Counted from the first letter of the stretch, positions 16,077 through 25,428 are shown. The stretch: 46,373 nucleotides of DNA from Deltaproteobacteria bacterium (GCA_016210005.1 JACQVA010000249.1:1-46373), one strand, 5' to 3'. The notes: a model not told the origin generated them from the sequence alone. Made by a program: numbers and translations.

Positions 16077-17612
16077 ATGATGCCGAACCGTGGTGCCGTC
16101 AGCATTGGGGCCGCTCGCTTAACCATCGCCGAGGTCGACGCGGTCGCGCGTGCAGTGGTCGCGGTGCAGCTGGAGGGCGAGGCCCGGAGCCGCCTGCTGC
16201 GCTCGTACGAGTTCGTCCAGCGGCTGGCGGAAACCAGCACGCCGGTGTACGGCTTGACCACCGGCTGCGGCCCACTGGCCACGCAGCCGATTGCGCCCGA
16301 ACGGCGCGAGGAATTTCAACGCAACCTGGTGCGCAGTCACGCCTGCACGCTCGGCGCCCCACACCCGGTCAGCTTCGTGCGCGCCGCGCTGGCGGTGCGG
16401 GCACAGGTGCTCGCCCAAGGCTACTCCGGCGTCGCCCCGGCTACGGTCGAGTTGCTCCTGGCGCTCCTAAATGACGGCATCCATCCCATCGTCCGTGAGG
16501 TCGGCGGCGTTGGCGCCAGCGGCGATCTGGTCGAGCTGGCCCAGGTCGCTCTCGCGGTCATCGGCGAAGGGCAGGTTGAATTCCACGGCAAGAGCATGCG
16601 CGCCGATGCCGCCATGGCGGAAGCCGGTCTGAGCCCGCTGACGCCGCGCTATCGCGAGGGCCTGGCGTTGATGAACGGGACCTCCTTTCACACCGGCGCC
16701 GCCGCCGTGCTCATGTCCCGCGCGCGCCGGATCATGGCCGCGGCCGAGGTAGCGGCGGCGATGGTGTTCGAGGCCTTGCGCGGCAATCTCGAAGCGCTCG
16801 CTCCCGAGTTCCAACTCACGCGGCCGCACCGCGGGCAGCGGGCGGTGGCCGAGCGCGTCGCCGCCATCGTGCGCCACAGCGCTCTGACCGGCAGCACCGA
16901 GTCCGCCGCCGGACGCCAGGACGGATACAGCTTGCGTTGCATCGCGCAGGTGTTGGGCGCGGTGGTCGACGCGCTGGAGTCCGCGGCCGCCGTCATCGAG
17001 ACCGAGTTGAACTCGGTGAGCGACAATCCGCTCTTCCTCGTCGATGACGGCCGGGTGGTACACGGGGGCAATTTTCACGGCCAGCCGGTGGCGATGGCGC
17101 TCGATCAGATGAAGCTGGCGATGGTGGAGCTGGGGGTGATGTCGGAGCGCCGCCTCGCCCGCTTGCTCGACGCCACGCTCAACGCCGGCCTGCCCCCGTT
17201 CTTGATCCGCGATGGCGCCGGGCTGCGCAGCGGCTTCATGGGGGTGCAATACTGCGCCAGCTCGATGGCGGCAGACAACGCCGTCCTCGCAGCGCCCGCC
17301 AGTGTGCGCTCGGTGCCCACCAACGCCAACAACCAGGACGTCGTCAGCATGGCCATGGTCGCCGCCCGGCAGTGCGCGCGGGTCATCGACAACGTCGAGC
17401 GCATGGTCGCAATCGAGCTGTTAGGCGCTGCCCAAGCGCTCGATCTGCGCGGCGCTGAGGGCGCCGGTACCGGCACGCGCGCGGCCCACGCCTTGATCCG
17501 CGCCCAGGCACCGCCGCTGATCGAGGACCGGCCGCTGGACGCGGATGTCGAAGCCGTATGTCGTGTGATCGACAGCGGGTCATTGGCTGGCGCCATCGAG
17601 CCGGGTTGGTGA
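16077..17612 (+). CDS. MIO-type aromatic amino acid lyase
   Basis: A 511-residue member of the histidine/phenylalanine/tyrosine ammonia-lyase family, which eliminates ammonia non-oxidatively using a self-made MIO cofactor. The MIO triad Ala147-Ser148-Gly149 lies in GGVGASGDL; the catalytic Tyr58 is in VYGLTTGCG; the Asn/Gln block NANNQDVVSM follows later. The selectivity pair (positions 87-88) is Ser-His, as in histidine ammonia-lyases, whereas NQDVVSM is more like bacterial tyrosine/phenylalanine lyases or aminomutases. No hut genes are nearby. The start ATG 16077 is immediately followed by another ATG; no clear ribosome site is seen. Substrate therefore uncertain between histidine and another aromatic amino acid. 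Confidence 0.85.
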   Translation: MMPNRGAVSIGAARLTIAEVDAVARAVVAVQLEGEARSRLLRSYEFVQRLAETSTPVYGLTTGCGPLATQPIAPERREEFQRNLVRSHACTLGAPHPVSFVRAALAVRAQVLAQGYSGVAPATVELLLALLNDGIHPIVREVGGVGASGDLVELAQVALAVIGEGQVEFHGKSMRADAAMAEAGLSPLTPRYREGLALMNGTSFHTGAAAVLMSRARRIMAAAEVAAAMVFEALRGNLEALAPEFQLTRPHRGQRAVAERVAAIVRHSALTGSTESAAGRQDGYSLRCIAQVLGAVVDALESAAAVIETELNSVSDNPLFLVDDGRVVHGGNFHGQPVAMALDQMKLAMVELGVMSERRLARLLDATLNAGLPPFLIRDGAGLRSGFMGVQYCASSMAADNAVLAAPASVRSVPTNANNQDVVSMAMVAARQCARVIDNVERMVAIELLGAAQALDLRGAEGAGTGTRAAHALIRAQAPPLIEDRPLDADVEAVCRVIDSGSLAGAIEPGW

Positions 17613-17642
17613 AAAGCCCCGCCGAGGCTTGTTGCGATGCTA

Positions 17643-18530
17643 TCAAGCGAGGATATCGGCGACGCGGTTAACCTCGTCGGGGTCCGCCGTCGTCGGCACC
17701 AGAATGAGTTCGTCGGTACCCAAGTCGGCGAGCCTACGGGCGGCGTCACGCAGTGCAGCGGGCGAGGCGGTTTGCACGGTGGGGGCGAGCGCCCGCGCCG
17801 CTTCGTCGCCGAGAAAGCCGAGATAGCGGGCCAGGTAGTCGTCAAGCTGCGCGCGCGCCCGCGGGCCAAGCGCGAACCAGAAGCTCATCACCAGGCGCGG
17901 CGGCGTGCGCCCCGCCTGCTGCCAGGCACGGCGAGCGGTGTCGTAAGCGAAGCTGACCTCGTCCGCCGATGGCCCGAAGCTGAAGCCGCAAATGCCGTCC
18001 GCCCAACGGGCGGCGCGGCGGATGGATTGCGGGGCCAAGGCGCCGGCGAGCACCTCCGGCCCGCCCGGCTGCACCGGCAGCGGCTCGACCGGCCGGGCTC
18101 CCTCGACCATCACTTCGCCGGCCCACACGCGGCGCATCAACGCAATCTGCTCTTCCATGCGCTTGAGCCGTTGAGCCTCGAACGGCGCCCCGACGGCTTG
18201 GTAGTCATCCACCCGAGCGCCGACACCGAGGCCGAGGGTGACACGGCCGGCGGAGATCACATCCAGTGTGGCCACCTGCTTGGCGATCAGCACCGGGCTG
18301 TGCATCGGCAGCACGATCACGGTGAACGCCAGGCGCACGCGCTCGGTAACCGCCGCGGCCGCCGCCATCGTCACCATCACCTCGGGGTTCGGGAAGTTGA
18401 TGCGCTCACCGGCCGCCAGGCTGGCATATGGCCCGGCATCGATGCGCCGCGCCCACTCCAGAATCGTGCGCCGATCCAGCCCCGGCACCATTACCGGCAA
18501 GTTCATCCCGATCCGCATTTCAGTGCTCAT
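17643..18530 (-). CDS. LLM-class F420/flavin-dependent oxidoreductase
   Basis: A 295-residue luciferase-like (LLM) TIM-barrel oxidoreductase, usually dependent on F420 or FMN. Typical blocks are 'ASLAAGERINFPNPEVMVTM' near the N-terminus, 'LAFTVIVLPMHSPVLIAKQV' and 'LDVISAGRVTLGLGVGARVD', then 'RRAARWADGICGFSFGPS'. The start is taken at ATG 18530; the reading frame continues 123 nt upstream but that part has no family resemblance. It is transcribed divergently from the FAD oxidoreductase gene (134-nt gap) and converges on the lyase gene (30-nt gap). Substrate cannot be read from the sequence; relatives act on dicarbonyl, sugar-phosphate or hydrocarbon-derived substrates. Confidence 0.85.
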   Translation of the reverse strand: MSTEMRIGMNLPVMVPGLDRRTILEWARRIDAGPYASLAAGERINFPNPEVMVTMAAAAAVTERVRLAFTVIVLPMHSPVLIAKQVATLDVISAGRVTLGLGVGARVDDYQAVGAPFEAQRLKRMEEQIALMRRVWAGEVMVEGARPVEPLPVQPGGPEVLAGALAPQSIRRAARWADGICGFSFGPSADEVSFAYDTARRAWQQAGRTPPRLVMSFWFALGPRARAQLDDYLARYLGFLGDEAARALAPTVQTASPAALRDAARRLADLGTDELILVPTTADPDEVNRVADILA

Positions 18531-18664
18531 GTGGGTATCCCTACGGTCCTTGCCGCTGGCATGCAACCCCTGGGCGCCTGGGCCGCATTGAAATGCATGG
18601 GGAGAATGTGATTGAGAGGCCGGGGGCGCGATGGTGAAACAACCGCAACGCAAGGAGAGTTGAC

Positions 18665-20140
18665 ATGGCGGATACAGCGTATGACGTGATCGTGGTCGGT
18701 GCCGGTTTTGGTGGCAGCGCCTGCGCGGGTTTGCTGGCGAAGCGCGGGCTCAAGGTGTTGCTGGTGGAGAAGAACGCCCGCGCCGGCGGCAAGGCCATGA
18801 GCCTGGCCAAGAACGGGTTCACCTACACTGCCTGGGTGGTCATCGGCGCACCGGTGATCGGCAACCTTTACGAAGCGGTGGCGAACGAACTGGATGTCGC
18901 CGACCTCATGAAGCTAGTCGCGCCGGGACGCCAGGGCAGCATCTACAAGAACGCCGCGGGCAAGTATGCCAGGCTGCCCGATATGCCGGTCGGACAGACC
19001 GACCCCAACGTCGTCTTCGACTGGCTGGAGATCAAGCCTGAGGATCGCGATCGGGCGCTGGCGTTCTTTGCTCACCTGACGATGATGCCCGCGGAAGAAA
19101 TCAACCAGCTCCACGGCATCAGCTTTCACGACTGGATCACGCGCCAGAACGTTCCCCGATCGCTGTACGCCTTCCTCGTCAGCCTCTGCTGCGACGGCAT
19201 GTTCATGGTGCCGGCGGATCTGCTGGAGGCGGCGGAGGCAATCACCAGCTTGCAGCACATGTTCCTGCGCCACGGCGGGATGTTCTGTCAGGGCGGTTAC
19301 GGTCGCGTGGCCGAGGCGTACTGTGAGGCGGTGCGGCGCCACGGCGGCACCGTGCTGATGAAGGCCAAGACCGAGCAGATCATCGCCGCCGACGGCCGCG
19401 TCAGCGGCGTCGTTACCGGCCAGGGCACCTTCACCGCCCCGATCGTCATCAGTAACGCCGGCCTGCAACCGACTGTTATGAAGCTGGTGGGGGAACAGCA
19501 CTTCGATCAGAAGTACGTCCAGTACGTGAAGAGCCTGCTGCCCTCATGGGCGCTGCTGGGATATCGCTATTTCTTGCGCCAGCCGGTGCTCGACGTCACC
19601 TACGGGGTGATCTTTTCGGACAACAGCCCGTGGAGCCTCGATCGGCTCAATCAGGCCCACGCGGGTCGGGCTTCGCGCGAAGGCGTGGTCTACTTCGAGG
19701 TGCCGTCGAACTACGATCCGGCAGCGGCGCCGCCGGGCAAGCAAATCGTCATGACCGGCTCGTTCTGCCCGCCCAGCCCACAGATGACTGCGGAAGAAAT
19801 CGCCGCCTGGGCCAACGCCGGCGAGGCCATCTTCTTCAAGGCCTTCCCCGCGCTGGCAGACGCAATCGAAGACAAGGAACTGTACACGCCCAAGGACGTG
19901 TCCAATCTGACCCGTGACTCCGCCATCCACGGCCACGGCGGCGAGACCATCGGCCTGGGACAGGTCGTGGGCCAATGCGGTCCGGGCAAGCCCACAGTGG
20001 AGGCACCGCTGCGCGGCCTGTTCTACGTCGGCTGCGACGCCGGCGGCAGCGGTGTCGGCACCCAGCAAGCGATCGAGTCGGGAATGAAGGTCGCCGACGC
20101 GGTGCTGCGCTATCACCAGGCAAGCAAAGCCGCGGCATAG
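18665..20140 (+). CDS. FAD-dependent phytoene-desaturase-like oxidoreductase
   Basis: A 491-residue NAD(P)/FAD oxidoreductase of the phytoene desaturase / all-trans-retinol saturase-like superfamily. The N-terminal Rossmann dinucleotide motif GAGFGG (12-17) is followed by 'LLVEKNARAGGKA', the second FAD contact. The C-terminal FAD motif is 'GLFYVGCDAGGSGVGTQQAI'. It has no signal peptide. The ATG follows CAAGGAGAG at good distance. It is alone on its transcript, ended by a strong hairpin terminator at 20203. Substrate could be a carotenoid, isoprenoid or other hydrophobic polyene; no carotenoid synthesis genes are close by, so that is open. Confidence 0.82.
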   Translation: MADTAYDVIVVGAGFGGSACAGLLAKRGLKVLLVEKNARAGGKAMSLAKNGFTYTAWVVIGAPVIGNLYEAVANELDVADLMKLVAPGRQGSIYKNAAGKYARLPDMPVGQTDPNVVFDWLEIKPEDRDRALAFFAHLTMMPAEEINQLHGISFHDWITRQNVPRSLYAFLVSLCCDGMFMVPADLLEAAEAITSLQHMFLRHGGMFCQGGYGRVAEAYCEAVRRHGGTVLMKAKTEQIIAADGRVSGVVTGQGTFTAPIVISNAGLQPTVMKLVGEQHFDQKYVQYVKSLLPSWALLGYRYFLRQPVLDVTYGVIFSDNSPWSLDRLNQAHAGRASREGVVYFEVPSNYDPAAAPPGKQIVMTGSFCPPSPQMTAEEIAAWANAGEAIFFKAFPALADAIEDKELYTPKDVSNLTRDSAIHGHGGETIGLGQVVGQCGPGKPTVEAPLRGLFYVGCDAGGSGVGTQQAIESGMKVADAVLRYHQASKAAA

Positions 20141-20202
20141 CAGGGCTGGAGCGCTGCCCCAGCGGTCGCGAATCAGAGCAGCGCACGACGCCAAGGTCTC
20201 TT

Positions 20203-20244
20203 GAGGGCGGGAGCGGTGTTCCCGCCCTCGGGTTTTGTAATTTT
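20203..20244 (+). terminator. Rho-independent terminator
   Basis: A 9-bp perfect GC-rich stem (GAGGGCGGG / CCCGCCCTC) with a 9-nt loop is followed by GGGTTTTGTAATTTT. It lies 62 nt after the FAD oxidoreductase stop and before the next promoter, so it should separate the two transcripts. Confidence 0.8.
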
Positions 20245-20247
20245 GCA

Positions 20248-20277
20248 TTGACGACCCCCCGAAACCGGGTTTACCAT
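20248..20277 (+). promoter_or_regulatory. Candidate sigma-70 promoter for export cluster
   Basis: TTGACG (20248-20253) and TACCAT (20272-20277) are separated by 18 nt, directly after the terminator and about 25 nt ahead of the GTG at 20301 with its AGGAGG. This is the best -35/-10 match in the gap; it is a pattern match only. Confidence 0.45.
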
Positions 20278-20300
20278 CGGTCGCAGTTTCAGGAGGGATC

Positions 20301-21302
20301 GTGACTGAGATCGCACGGGCCACAAGGCGCCGTTTAGGCAGCGCCCTGGCAGTAATGACCGCCTTGGCTTTGATTGCCGCACCGGCGGTCGCCCTCTACG
20401 GCGGCGGCGGCGTTCCCAGCAGTGATTGCTTGGCCGTCCTCAACGCCGCCGTAAACTTCCCGGCGGCCCGGCCCTCGATGATCCGCTGCACAGATGGCGA
20501 CCCGGTATGCGACGCCGACCTCACCATCAACGGCCAATGCGCCTTCTCGGTCGGCGTGTGCGTCAACAGCACGTTCGATCCTACTCGCTGCACGCTCCAA
20601 GGGGTCGATGAGGTCCTCGTCGACCATGCGGAAGATAACGGCCTTGACCCCAAGTTCGACACCGGGTTCCAATCACTGCAAGACAAGATCGAGTCAGACC
20701 TCACCTTTCCGAACGCGGCCGCCGATTCCTGCGCTACCGCAGCCACCATCTACGTGCCGATCAGGGGGCCGTTCGGCACACCCGGGCGCCATTACTGCGT
20801 GCAGAACTACAAACTGCTGAAGCTCGCCACCGTCTCGACCTTCATCGGCGGTAAGGTTTACAGCGACACCGATATGCTGCGCATGATCTGCCTACCGGCG
20901 GCCAAGGAAAGCGGCGGCTGTGATCCGCGGACACTGTTCAGCGGTACTTACGATCGCATCCAGAAGCAGGTCTTCACGCAGAGCTGTGCCACCGGCACCT
21001 GTCACGATTCCCAGAGTCAGCGGGCCGACTTGCTACTCGAGCCCGGCGCCTTCCCCGGCAACCTCGTCAACGCCGCTCCCACCAACGCTAGCGCGGCGGC
21101 GGCGGGCTGGACGCGCCTGACGCCGGGTGATCCGACCACCAGCTATGTCTATCGCAAGATCCAGGGCGGCCTGCCGGACCTATCGTACGGCGAGCGCATG
21201 CCCTGGCACCGCCCGCAGCTCGAAAAGAACTTGCGCGAGGCAATTCGGCTCTGGATTCTCGATGGCGCTAGCCCCGGCGGCTGGGTTACAGGCACCGACT
21301 GA
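20301..21302 (+). CDS. Exported c-type-cytochrome-like protein
   Basis: A 333-residue protein with a Sec signal peptide (positive RRR then 'ALAVMTALALIAAPAVALYG'). The N-terminal two thirds is cysteine-rich and not recognised. The C-terminal third resembles a cytochrome c fold: a CATGTCH motif (Cys-x4-Cys-His rather than the usual x2), then 'GDPTTSYVYRKIQGG', and finally 'GERMPWHRPQLEKN...AIRLWI', where the Met of RMP sits at the place of a distal heme ligand. Whether heme is bound with a four-residue spacer is uncertain. The GTG start is set by AGGAGGGATC. It leads a likely operon with DUF1800 and DUF1501 genes (gaps of 28 and 19 nt). Confidence 0.72.
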   Translation: MTEIARATRRRLGSALAVMTALALIAAPAVALYGGGGVPSSDCLAVLNAAVNFPAARPSMIRCTDGDPVCDADLTINGQCAFSVGVCVNSTFDPTRCTLQGVDEVLVDHAEDNGLDPKFDTGFQSLQDKIESDLTFPNAAADSCATAATIYVPIRGPFGTPGRHYCVQNYKLLKLATVSTFIGGKVYSDTDMLRMICLPAAKESGGCDPRTLFSGTYDRIQKQVFTQSCATGTCHDSQSQRADLLLEPGAFPGNLVNAAPTNASAAAAGWTRLTPGDPTTSYVYRKIQGGLPDLSYGERMPWHRPQLEKNLREAIRLWILDGASPGGWVTGTD

Positions 21303-21330
21303 GCCCGCGGCCTGAGGTTGAGGAGGATGT

Positions 21331-22842
21331 ATGGGAGATCAATACAGCGTCTTGAGCACCGCCGACGCCCGGCAGCTCTTGCGGCGCGCCGGCTTCTCGG
21401 GCACGCCGACCAAGATCAAGTACTTGGTCGGCAAGACCCGCGGCGCCGCCGCTGACTCGTTGCTGCGCTTCCGCTCGATCAAGATCAAACCCTACGGGCG
21501 CGACATCGAGGGGGTACGCCGCGCGTGGCTACGTACTATGCTGACAGCGCCTTTTCCGTTGCAGGAGAAGCTGATCCTGTTTTGGCACGACCACTTCGCC
21601 ACCGGCGCCGACAAAGTCAGTGACCCGAAAATCATGTCCGACCAGATCGGCCTGCTTCGCCTCTACGCCAAGGGCAACTTCAAGGCGATGGTGAAGGCGA
21701 TCAACAAGAACCCGGCGATGATGTGGTTCCTCGACACCATCCTCAATCGCAAGAGCCAGCCGAACGAGAACTATGCCCGTGAGCTGCAAGAGCTGTTCAC
21801 TCTCGGCGTCAAGGATCTGCTCGGCGTCGACAACTACACGCAAGCGGATGTCGTGCAGATTGCCCGCGCCTTCACGGGCTGGCGTTTCGACTACACCACA
21901 CTGGTGCCGTCGATGTCGACGTCACGCCACGACTTCCAGTACCCGCCGAGCTATTCCGGTCCCGACCGCGGCGACAAGGTGATCTACAAGAACCGCGCGC
22001 CCTTCGGCAGCAACGGTGCCGCCTACGCGGCCAACGCCGGCGAAGAGGGCGAGGCGGAGATCGACAAGATCATCGATATCATCTTTCAGCACCAGGATAG
22101 CCAGGGCCACAACACCGTCGCGCGCCACATCGCCCACAAGCTCTTTACCTATTTCTGCCACGCCACGCCGCCGCTGACCACCATCGATGAGCTGATCACG
22201 GCTTCGAGCTTCGACACCCAGTTCGAGATCGCGCCGCTGGTGCGGGCCATGCTCTGCCACGATGAGTTCTATGCCACGGCCGCGCCGGCGCCGTTCGACG
22301 CCACCACCAAGAAATCGGTGAAGTGGCCGATCGATTACGTCGTCAGCACCATGCGCCTATTCAGCATGCGCCCCGATTCGCGCTACTGGACCGTTGGCTA
22401 TGCTGAAAGCGAGGTCACTGACCACCTCAGCAACATGGGGCAAAACCTGCTCGAACCGCCGAGCGTATTCGGCTGGGATTGGGAAGCGGGGTGGCTCAAC
22501 AGTGCCACCATGCTGGCGCGTTACAACTTCGCACGCGACGTGATCGCGGCGCGGCGGTTCAGCATCTTCGGCTTCCATCCTGAGAACATCCGCGTTAGCT
22601 CGACGCTGAAGCTGATCGACCTCACCGCCCCCGCGGACATCGTCAACGCCGCCACCGACTATCTCGGCATCACCGACCAATTGACGCTGGCTGATCGCAC
22701 CGCGCTGATCGCGTATCTACAGGACGATGGTAACGGCGGCACCTACACCACGCTCGACCTGCACGACTACGACATCCGCCACACCAAGCTGCACGGCCTC
22801 TTCGGAGTCCTGCTGCAATCCGCCGCCTACCAGTTGCATTGA
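21331..22842 (+). CDS. DUF1800 family protein
   Basis: A 503-residue DUF1800 protein. Family landmarks include 'LILFWHDHFATGADKVSD', 'NENYARELQELFTLGV' and 'DVVQIARAFTGWRFD', with 'LLEPPSVFGWDWEAGWLNS' further on. No signal peptide is evident at this start, although the function of the family is thought to lie at the cell envelope and it is normally found beside a DUF1501 gene, as here. Its biochemical role is not established. ATG 21331 follows AGGAGGATGT. It is flanked by the cytochrome-like gene upstream and the DUF1501 gene 19 nt downstream, so all three are probably one transcript. Confidence 0.9.
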   Translation: MGDQYSVLSTADARQLLRRAGFSGTPTKIKYLVGKTRGAAADSLLRFRSIKIKPYGRDIEGVRRAWLRTMLTAPFPLQEKLILFWHDHFATGADKVSDPKIMSDQIGLLRLYAKGNFKAMVKAINKNPAMMWFLDTILNRKSQPNENYARELQELFTLGVKDLLGVDNYTQADVVQIARAFTGWRFDYTTLVPSMSTSRHDFQYPPSYSGPDRGDKVIYKNRAPFGSNGAAYAANAGEEGEAEIDKIIDIIFQHQDSQGHNTVARHIAHKLFTYFCHATPPLTTIDELITASSFDTQFEIAPLVRAMLCHDEFYATAAPAPFDATTKKSVKWPIDYVVSTMRLFSMRPDSRYWTVGYAESEVTDHLSNMGQNLLEPPSVFGWDWEAGWLNSATMLARYNFARDVIAARRFSIFGFHPENIRVSSTLKLIDLTAPADIVNAATDYLGITDQLTLADRTALIAYLQDDGNGGTYTTLDLHDYDIRHTKLHGLFGVLLQSAAYQLH

Positions 22843-22861
22843 ACCTGAAGGGAGGGGAGGC

Positions 22862-24331
22862 ATGGCTCTGACACGGAGGCAGTTCCTGCAGCGCACCGGC
22901 GCCTTGACTGCCGGCAGCATTCTCGCCCCGGGGTTCTTCCGCACCCCTTTGCTCCGGCACGCCCTGGCTGCGATCGACGATCGGTTCTTTGTGGTGGTCT
23001 TCCTCGACGGTGGCAACGACGGGCTCAATACCGTGGTGCCGCTCGGCGACGCCGGCCCGGCGGCGCTGCGAACCGCCTATGAAGCCGCGCGCGCAACCGG
23101 CACTGGCGGCCTGCGCCTGTCGACGACGGCGCTGACCCCCTTACAAATCGCCAACGACCTCAACACCGGCACCCCACTCGCGCTCCACCCCGGCCTGGTG
23201 GGACTAAAGAACCTCTACGACCTCGGCAAGGTCGCGGTGGTGCAGGGCGTCGGCTATCCCGACTACAGCGGCTCGCACGCTGAAGCCCGCACCGCCTGGC
23301 GCACGGCGAATCCGCTCGGTCTGCCCTCGGTGCGCAATGGTTGGCTGGGACGCTACCTGGCCGACAACTACGGCAGCTCAAACATCCCCGGCGTCAACAT
23401 CGAGTTCACCGTCGCGGGCGAGTTCGAGCAACAAGCGACGACCGTCCTTACCCTCGAGCGCTTGCAGTACTTCCTCTTCCCGTTCGACCAGTACAACCTG
23501 GCCAACGACTACGACCCAAAGAAAGATGCGCACCTGGCTCTCGCCAGTAACGCGGCCGCATCGCTGCTGCCGGTGTACAGCTACCTCGGCACCACCGGCA
23601 GCAATACGCTGCTGGCCACCGAGAGCTATCAGTCGCTCCATGGGCTGTACACCAACGAGCGGCCCTCGTGGAACAGCGCGTACTCCGCACTCGACGGCAA
23701 CGGTGTCGGCTACAACGGCTTCGCCCGCGACCTGCGCGAGGTCGCCAAGGTCATCTACGGCGTGAAGCAAGGTGTCAGCGGCGTCACCTCGCGCTTCTTC
23801 GAGGTCAGCAACTCGGGTTACGATACTCATTCGGACCAAGGCACAGACGCGAACAGTGACCAGCATTTCCGCTTACACCGCCGCGTCGGCGACGCCATCG
23901 AGGTCTTTTACCAAGATCTCGAGGACATGGGCTTGGCCGATAAGGTCTGCATCCTGGTGTGGAGCGAATTCGGCCGGCGCATACTACAGAACGACAACGG
24001 CACCGATCACGGCTCGCAGGGCCCGGCGTTTGTCATCGGCGGGGCGGTCAACGGGGGCGTATACGGCAATCATCCGAACATAAACGGCGTCGATTCCGGC
24101 GCGCCGCAGGCCCTCGATGACGGGGGCAACACGCCGTACTCGCAGGCTGCCAACAACCTCGCCGACCTCACCTTGCCGTTCCGATCAACCGACCTGCGCG
24201 ATGTCTACGGTACGATCATCAAGCATTGGCTGAACCTCGACGACTCACAAGCTCAGGGATTGCTACCGCTCGATACCGGCTCGGCCGACGAGTACTGGAC
24301 GGTTCCGAACTTCGATCTGGGGTTCCTCTAG
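22862..24331 (+). CDS. DUF1501 family protein with Tat signal
   Basis: A 489-residue DUF1501 protein with an N-terminal twin-arginine signal: 'TRRQFLQRTGALTAGSILAP', then the mature start near residue 35. It has the sulfatase/alkaline-phosphatase-like landmarks of the family, namely 'FVVVFLDGGNDGLNTVVPL', 'EVSNSGYDTHSDQ' and 'ILVWSEFGRRILQNDNGTDHG'. Export in folded form suggests a bound metal or cofactor. The family's activity has not been firmly assigned. ATG 22862 has GGAGGGGAGG just upstream; the longer open frame reaching back to 22727 lies in the DUF1800 gene and is not used. Confidence 0.9.
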   Translation: MALTRRQFLQRTGALTAGSILAPGFFRTPLLRHALAAIDDRFFVVVFLDGGNDGLNTVVPLGDAGPAALRTAYEAARATGTGGLRLSTTALTPLQIANDLNTGTPLALHPGLVGLKNLYDLGKVAVVQGVGYPDYSGSHAEARTAWRTANPLGLPSVRNGWLGRYLADNYGSSNIPGVNIEFTVAGEFEQQATTVLTLERLQYFLFPFDQYNLANDYDPKKDAHLALASNAAASLLPVYSYLGTTGSNTLLATESYQSLHGLYTNERPSWNSAYSALDGNGVGYNGFARDLREVAKVIYGVKQGVSGVTSRFFEVSNSGYDTHSDQGTDANSDQHFRLHRRVGDAIEVFYQDLEDMGLADKVCILVWSEFGRRILQNDNGTDHGSQGPAFVIGGAVNGGVYGNHPNINGVDSGAPQALDDGGNTPYSQAANNLADLTLPFRSTDLRDVYGTIIKHWLNLDDSQAQGLLPLDTGSADEYWTVPNFDLGFL

Positions 24332-24423
24332 GCCAACTTCTACAACTGCCAGCCGCTTGCGCCTATCACTCCGTGCGCGTGTCACATTGGCCGAATGATG
24401 ATGACGTGTGAGGAGGGAAGCGC

Positions 24424-25428
24424 GTGAGTTCGTTTGCACCAACCCGGGGTGTCGCCCTGAGCGGGGGCACGGCGGTTTCGCCGGAGGCCCCGATCCGCAT
24501 CGGCATTTCTTCGTGTTTGCTGGGTGAACGAGTGCGTTTCGACGGCGGGCACAAGCGCGACGCTTTCTTGGTCGAGACCTTCGGCCGATACGTCGACTGG
24601 GTGCCCGTGTGTCCTGAGGTCGAGGTCGGGCTCGGGGTACCGCGCGAATCGCTGCAGCTGCGCCGCATTGCGGGTCAGGTGCGCATGGTGACCACCGAGA
24701 CGGGCATCGATCACACCGAGGCCATGCGCCGGTACTCGCAGCGGCGAGTTGCGGCGCTGGCGGGAGCCGATCTGTGCGGCTACGTGCTCAAGAAGAACTC
24801 GCCGAGCTGCGGCGTGGAACGGGTGAAGATCTACGGCCACGCTCGCCCTATTGCCAGCGGGCGCGGCCTATTTGCCGAGGCCTTGCGACAGGCCTTCCCG
24901 CACCTGCCGGTGGAGGAAGAGGGTCGCTTGAATAACCCGCAGCTGCGCGAGAACTTCATCGAGCGGGTGTTCGCCTACCGCCGTCTACGCGCGCTGTTTG
25001 GCGCGCGCTGGACGATCGGCGGCCTGGCGGCTTTCCACAGCGCCCACAAACTGCAGCTCACGGCGCACTCGCCGCGGCTCTACACCGAGCTGGGCCAGTT
25101 GGTGACCGGGGCGAAAGCGCTGCCACGTCCGGCACTGCGCGCGTCCTACGAGGCGCAGTTCATGCGCACGCTGGCGCGGACGGCCACGACCAGACGGCAG
25201 GTGAGCGTCTTGCAGGGCACGATGAAATATTTCACCAGTCGGCTCGAACCGGCAGCGCTCCGACAGCTGCGCGGTCTGGTCGCAGAGTACGGAAGCGGGC
25301 GGCTACCGCCGGTGGTCCCGCTCGCCCTGGTGCGGCACTACGCGCAGCAGTTCTCAGTTCCCCAGCTGCAAGGACAGACGTACCTCGAACCGGACCCGCA
25401 AGAGTTGATGTTACGGAACCACGTGTGA
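24424..25428 (+). CDS. DUF523-DUF1722 fusion (YbgA-like)
   Basis: A 334-residue protein with an N-terminal DUF523 domain (about 20-170: 'RIGISSCLLGERVRFDGGHK', 'VPVCPEVEVGLGVPRESLQL', 'KKNSPSCGVERVKIYG') and a C-terminal DUF1722 domain (about 180-320: 'NNPQLRENFIERVFAYRR', 'FHSAHKLQLTAHSPRLYTEL'). The fusion is common in proteobacteria, where single DUF1722 proteins are called YbgA. The conserved cysteines Cys in SSCLLG, PVCPE and PSCG suggest metal or sulfur chemistry; homologues are often near photolyase or nitroreductase-type genes, which is not the case here. The GTG start has GAGGAGGGA eight nt upstream. Confidence 0.88.
   Translation: MSSFAPTRGVALSGGTAVSPEAPIRIGISSCLLGERVRFDGGHKRDAFLVETFGRYVDWVPVCPEVEVGLGVPRESLQLRRIAGQVRMVTTETGIDHTEAMRRYSQRRVAALAGADLCGYVLKKNSPSCGVERVKIYGHARPIASGRGLFAEALRQAFPHLPVEEEGRLNNPQLRENFIERVFAYRRLRALFGARWTIGGLAAFHSAHKLQLTAHSPRLYTELGQLVTGAKALPRPALRASYEAQFMRTLARTATTRRQVSVLQGTMKYFTSRLEPAALRQLRGLVAEYGSGRLPPVVPLALVRHYAQQFSVPQLQGQTYLEPDPQELMLRNHV

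Noticed and set aside
17613-17632. Terminator between lyase and LLM genes
   Set aside because: Only a 5-bp stem (AAGCC/GGCTT) with TTGTT after it; too weak to call.
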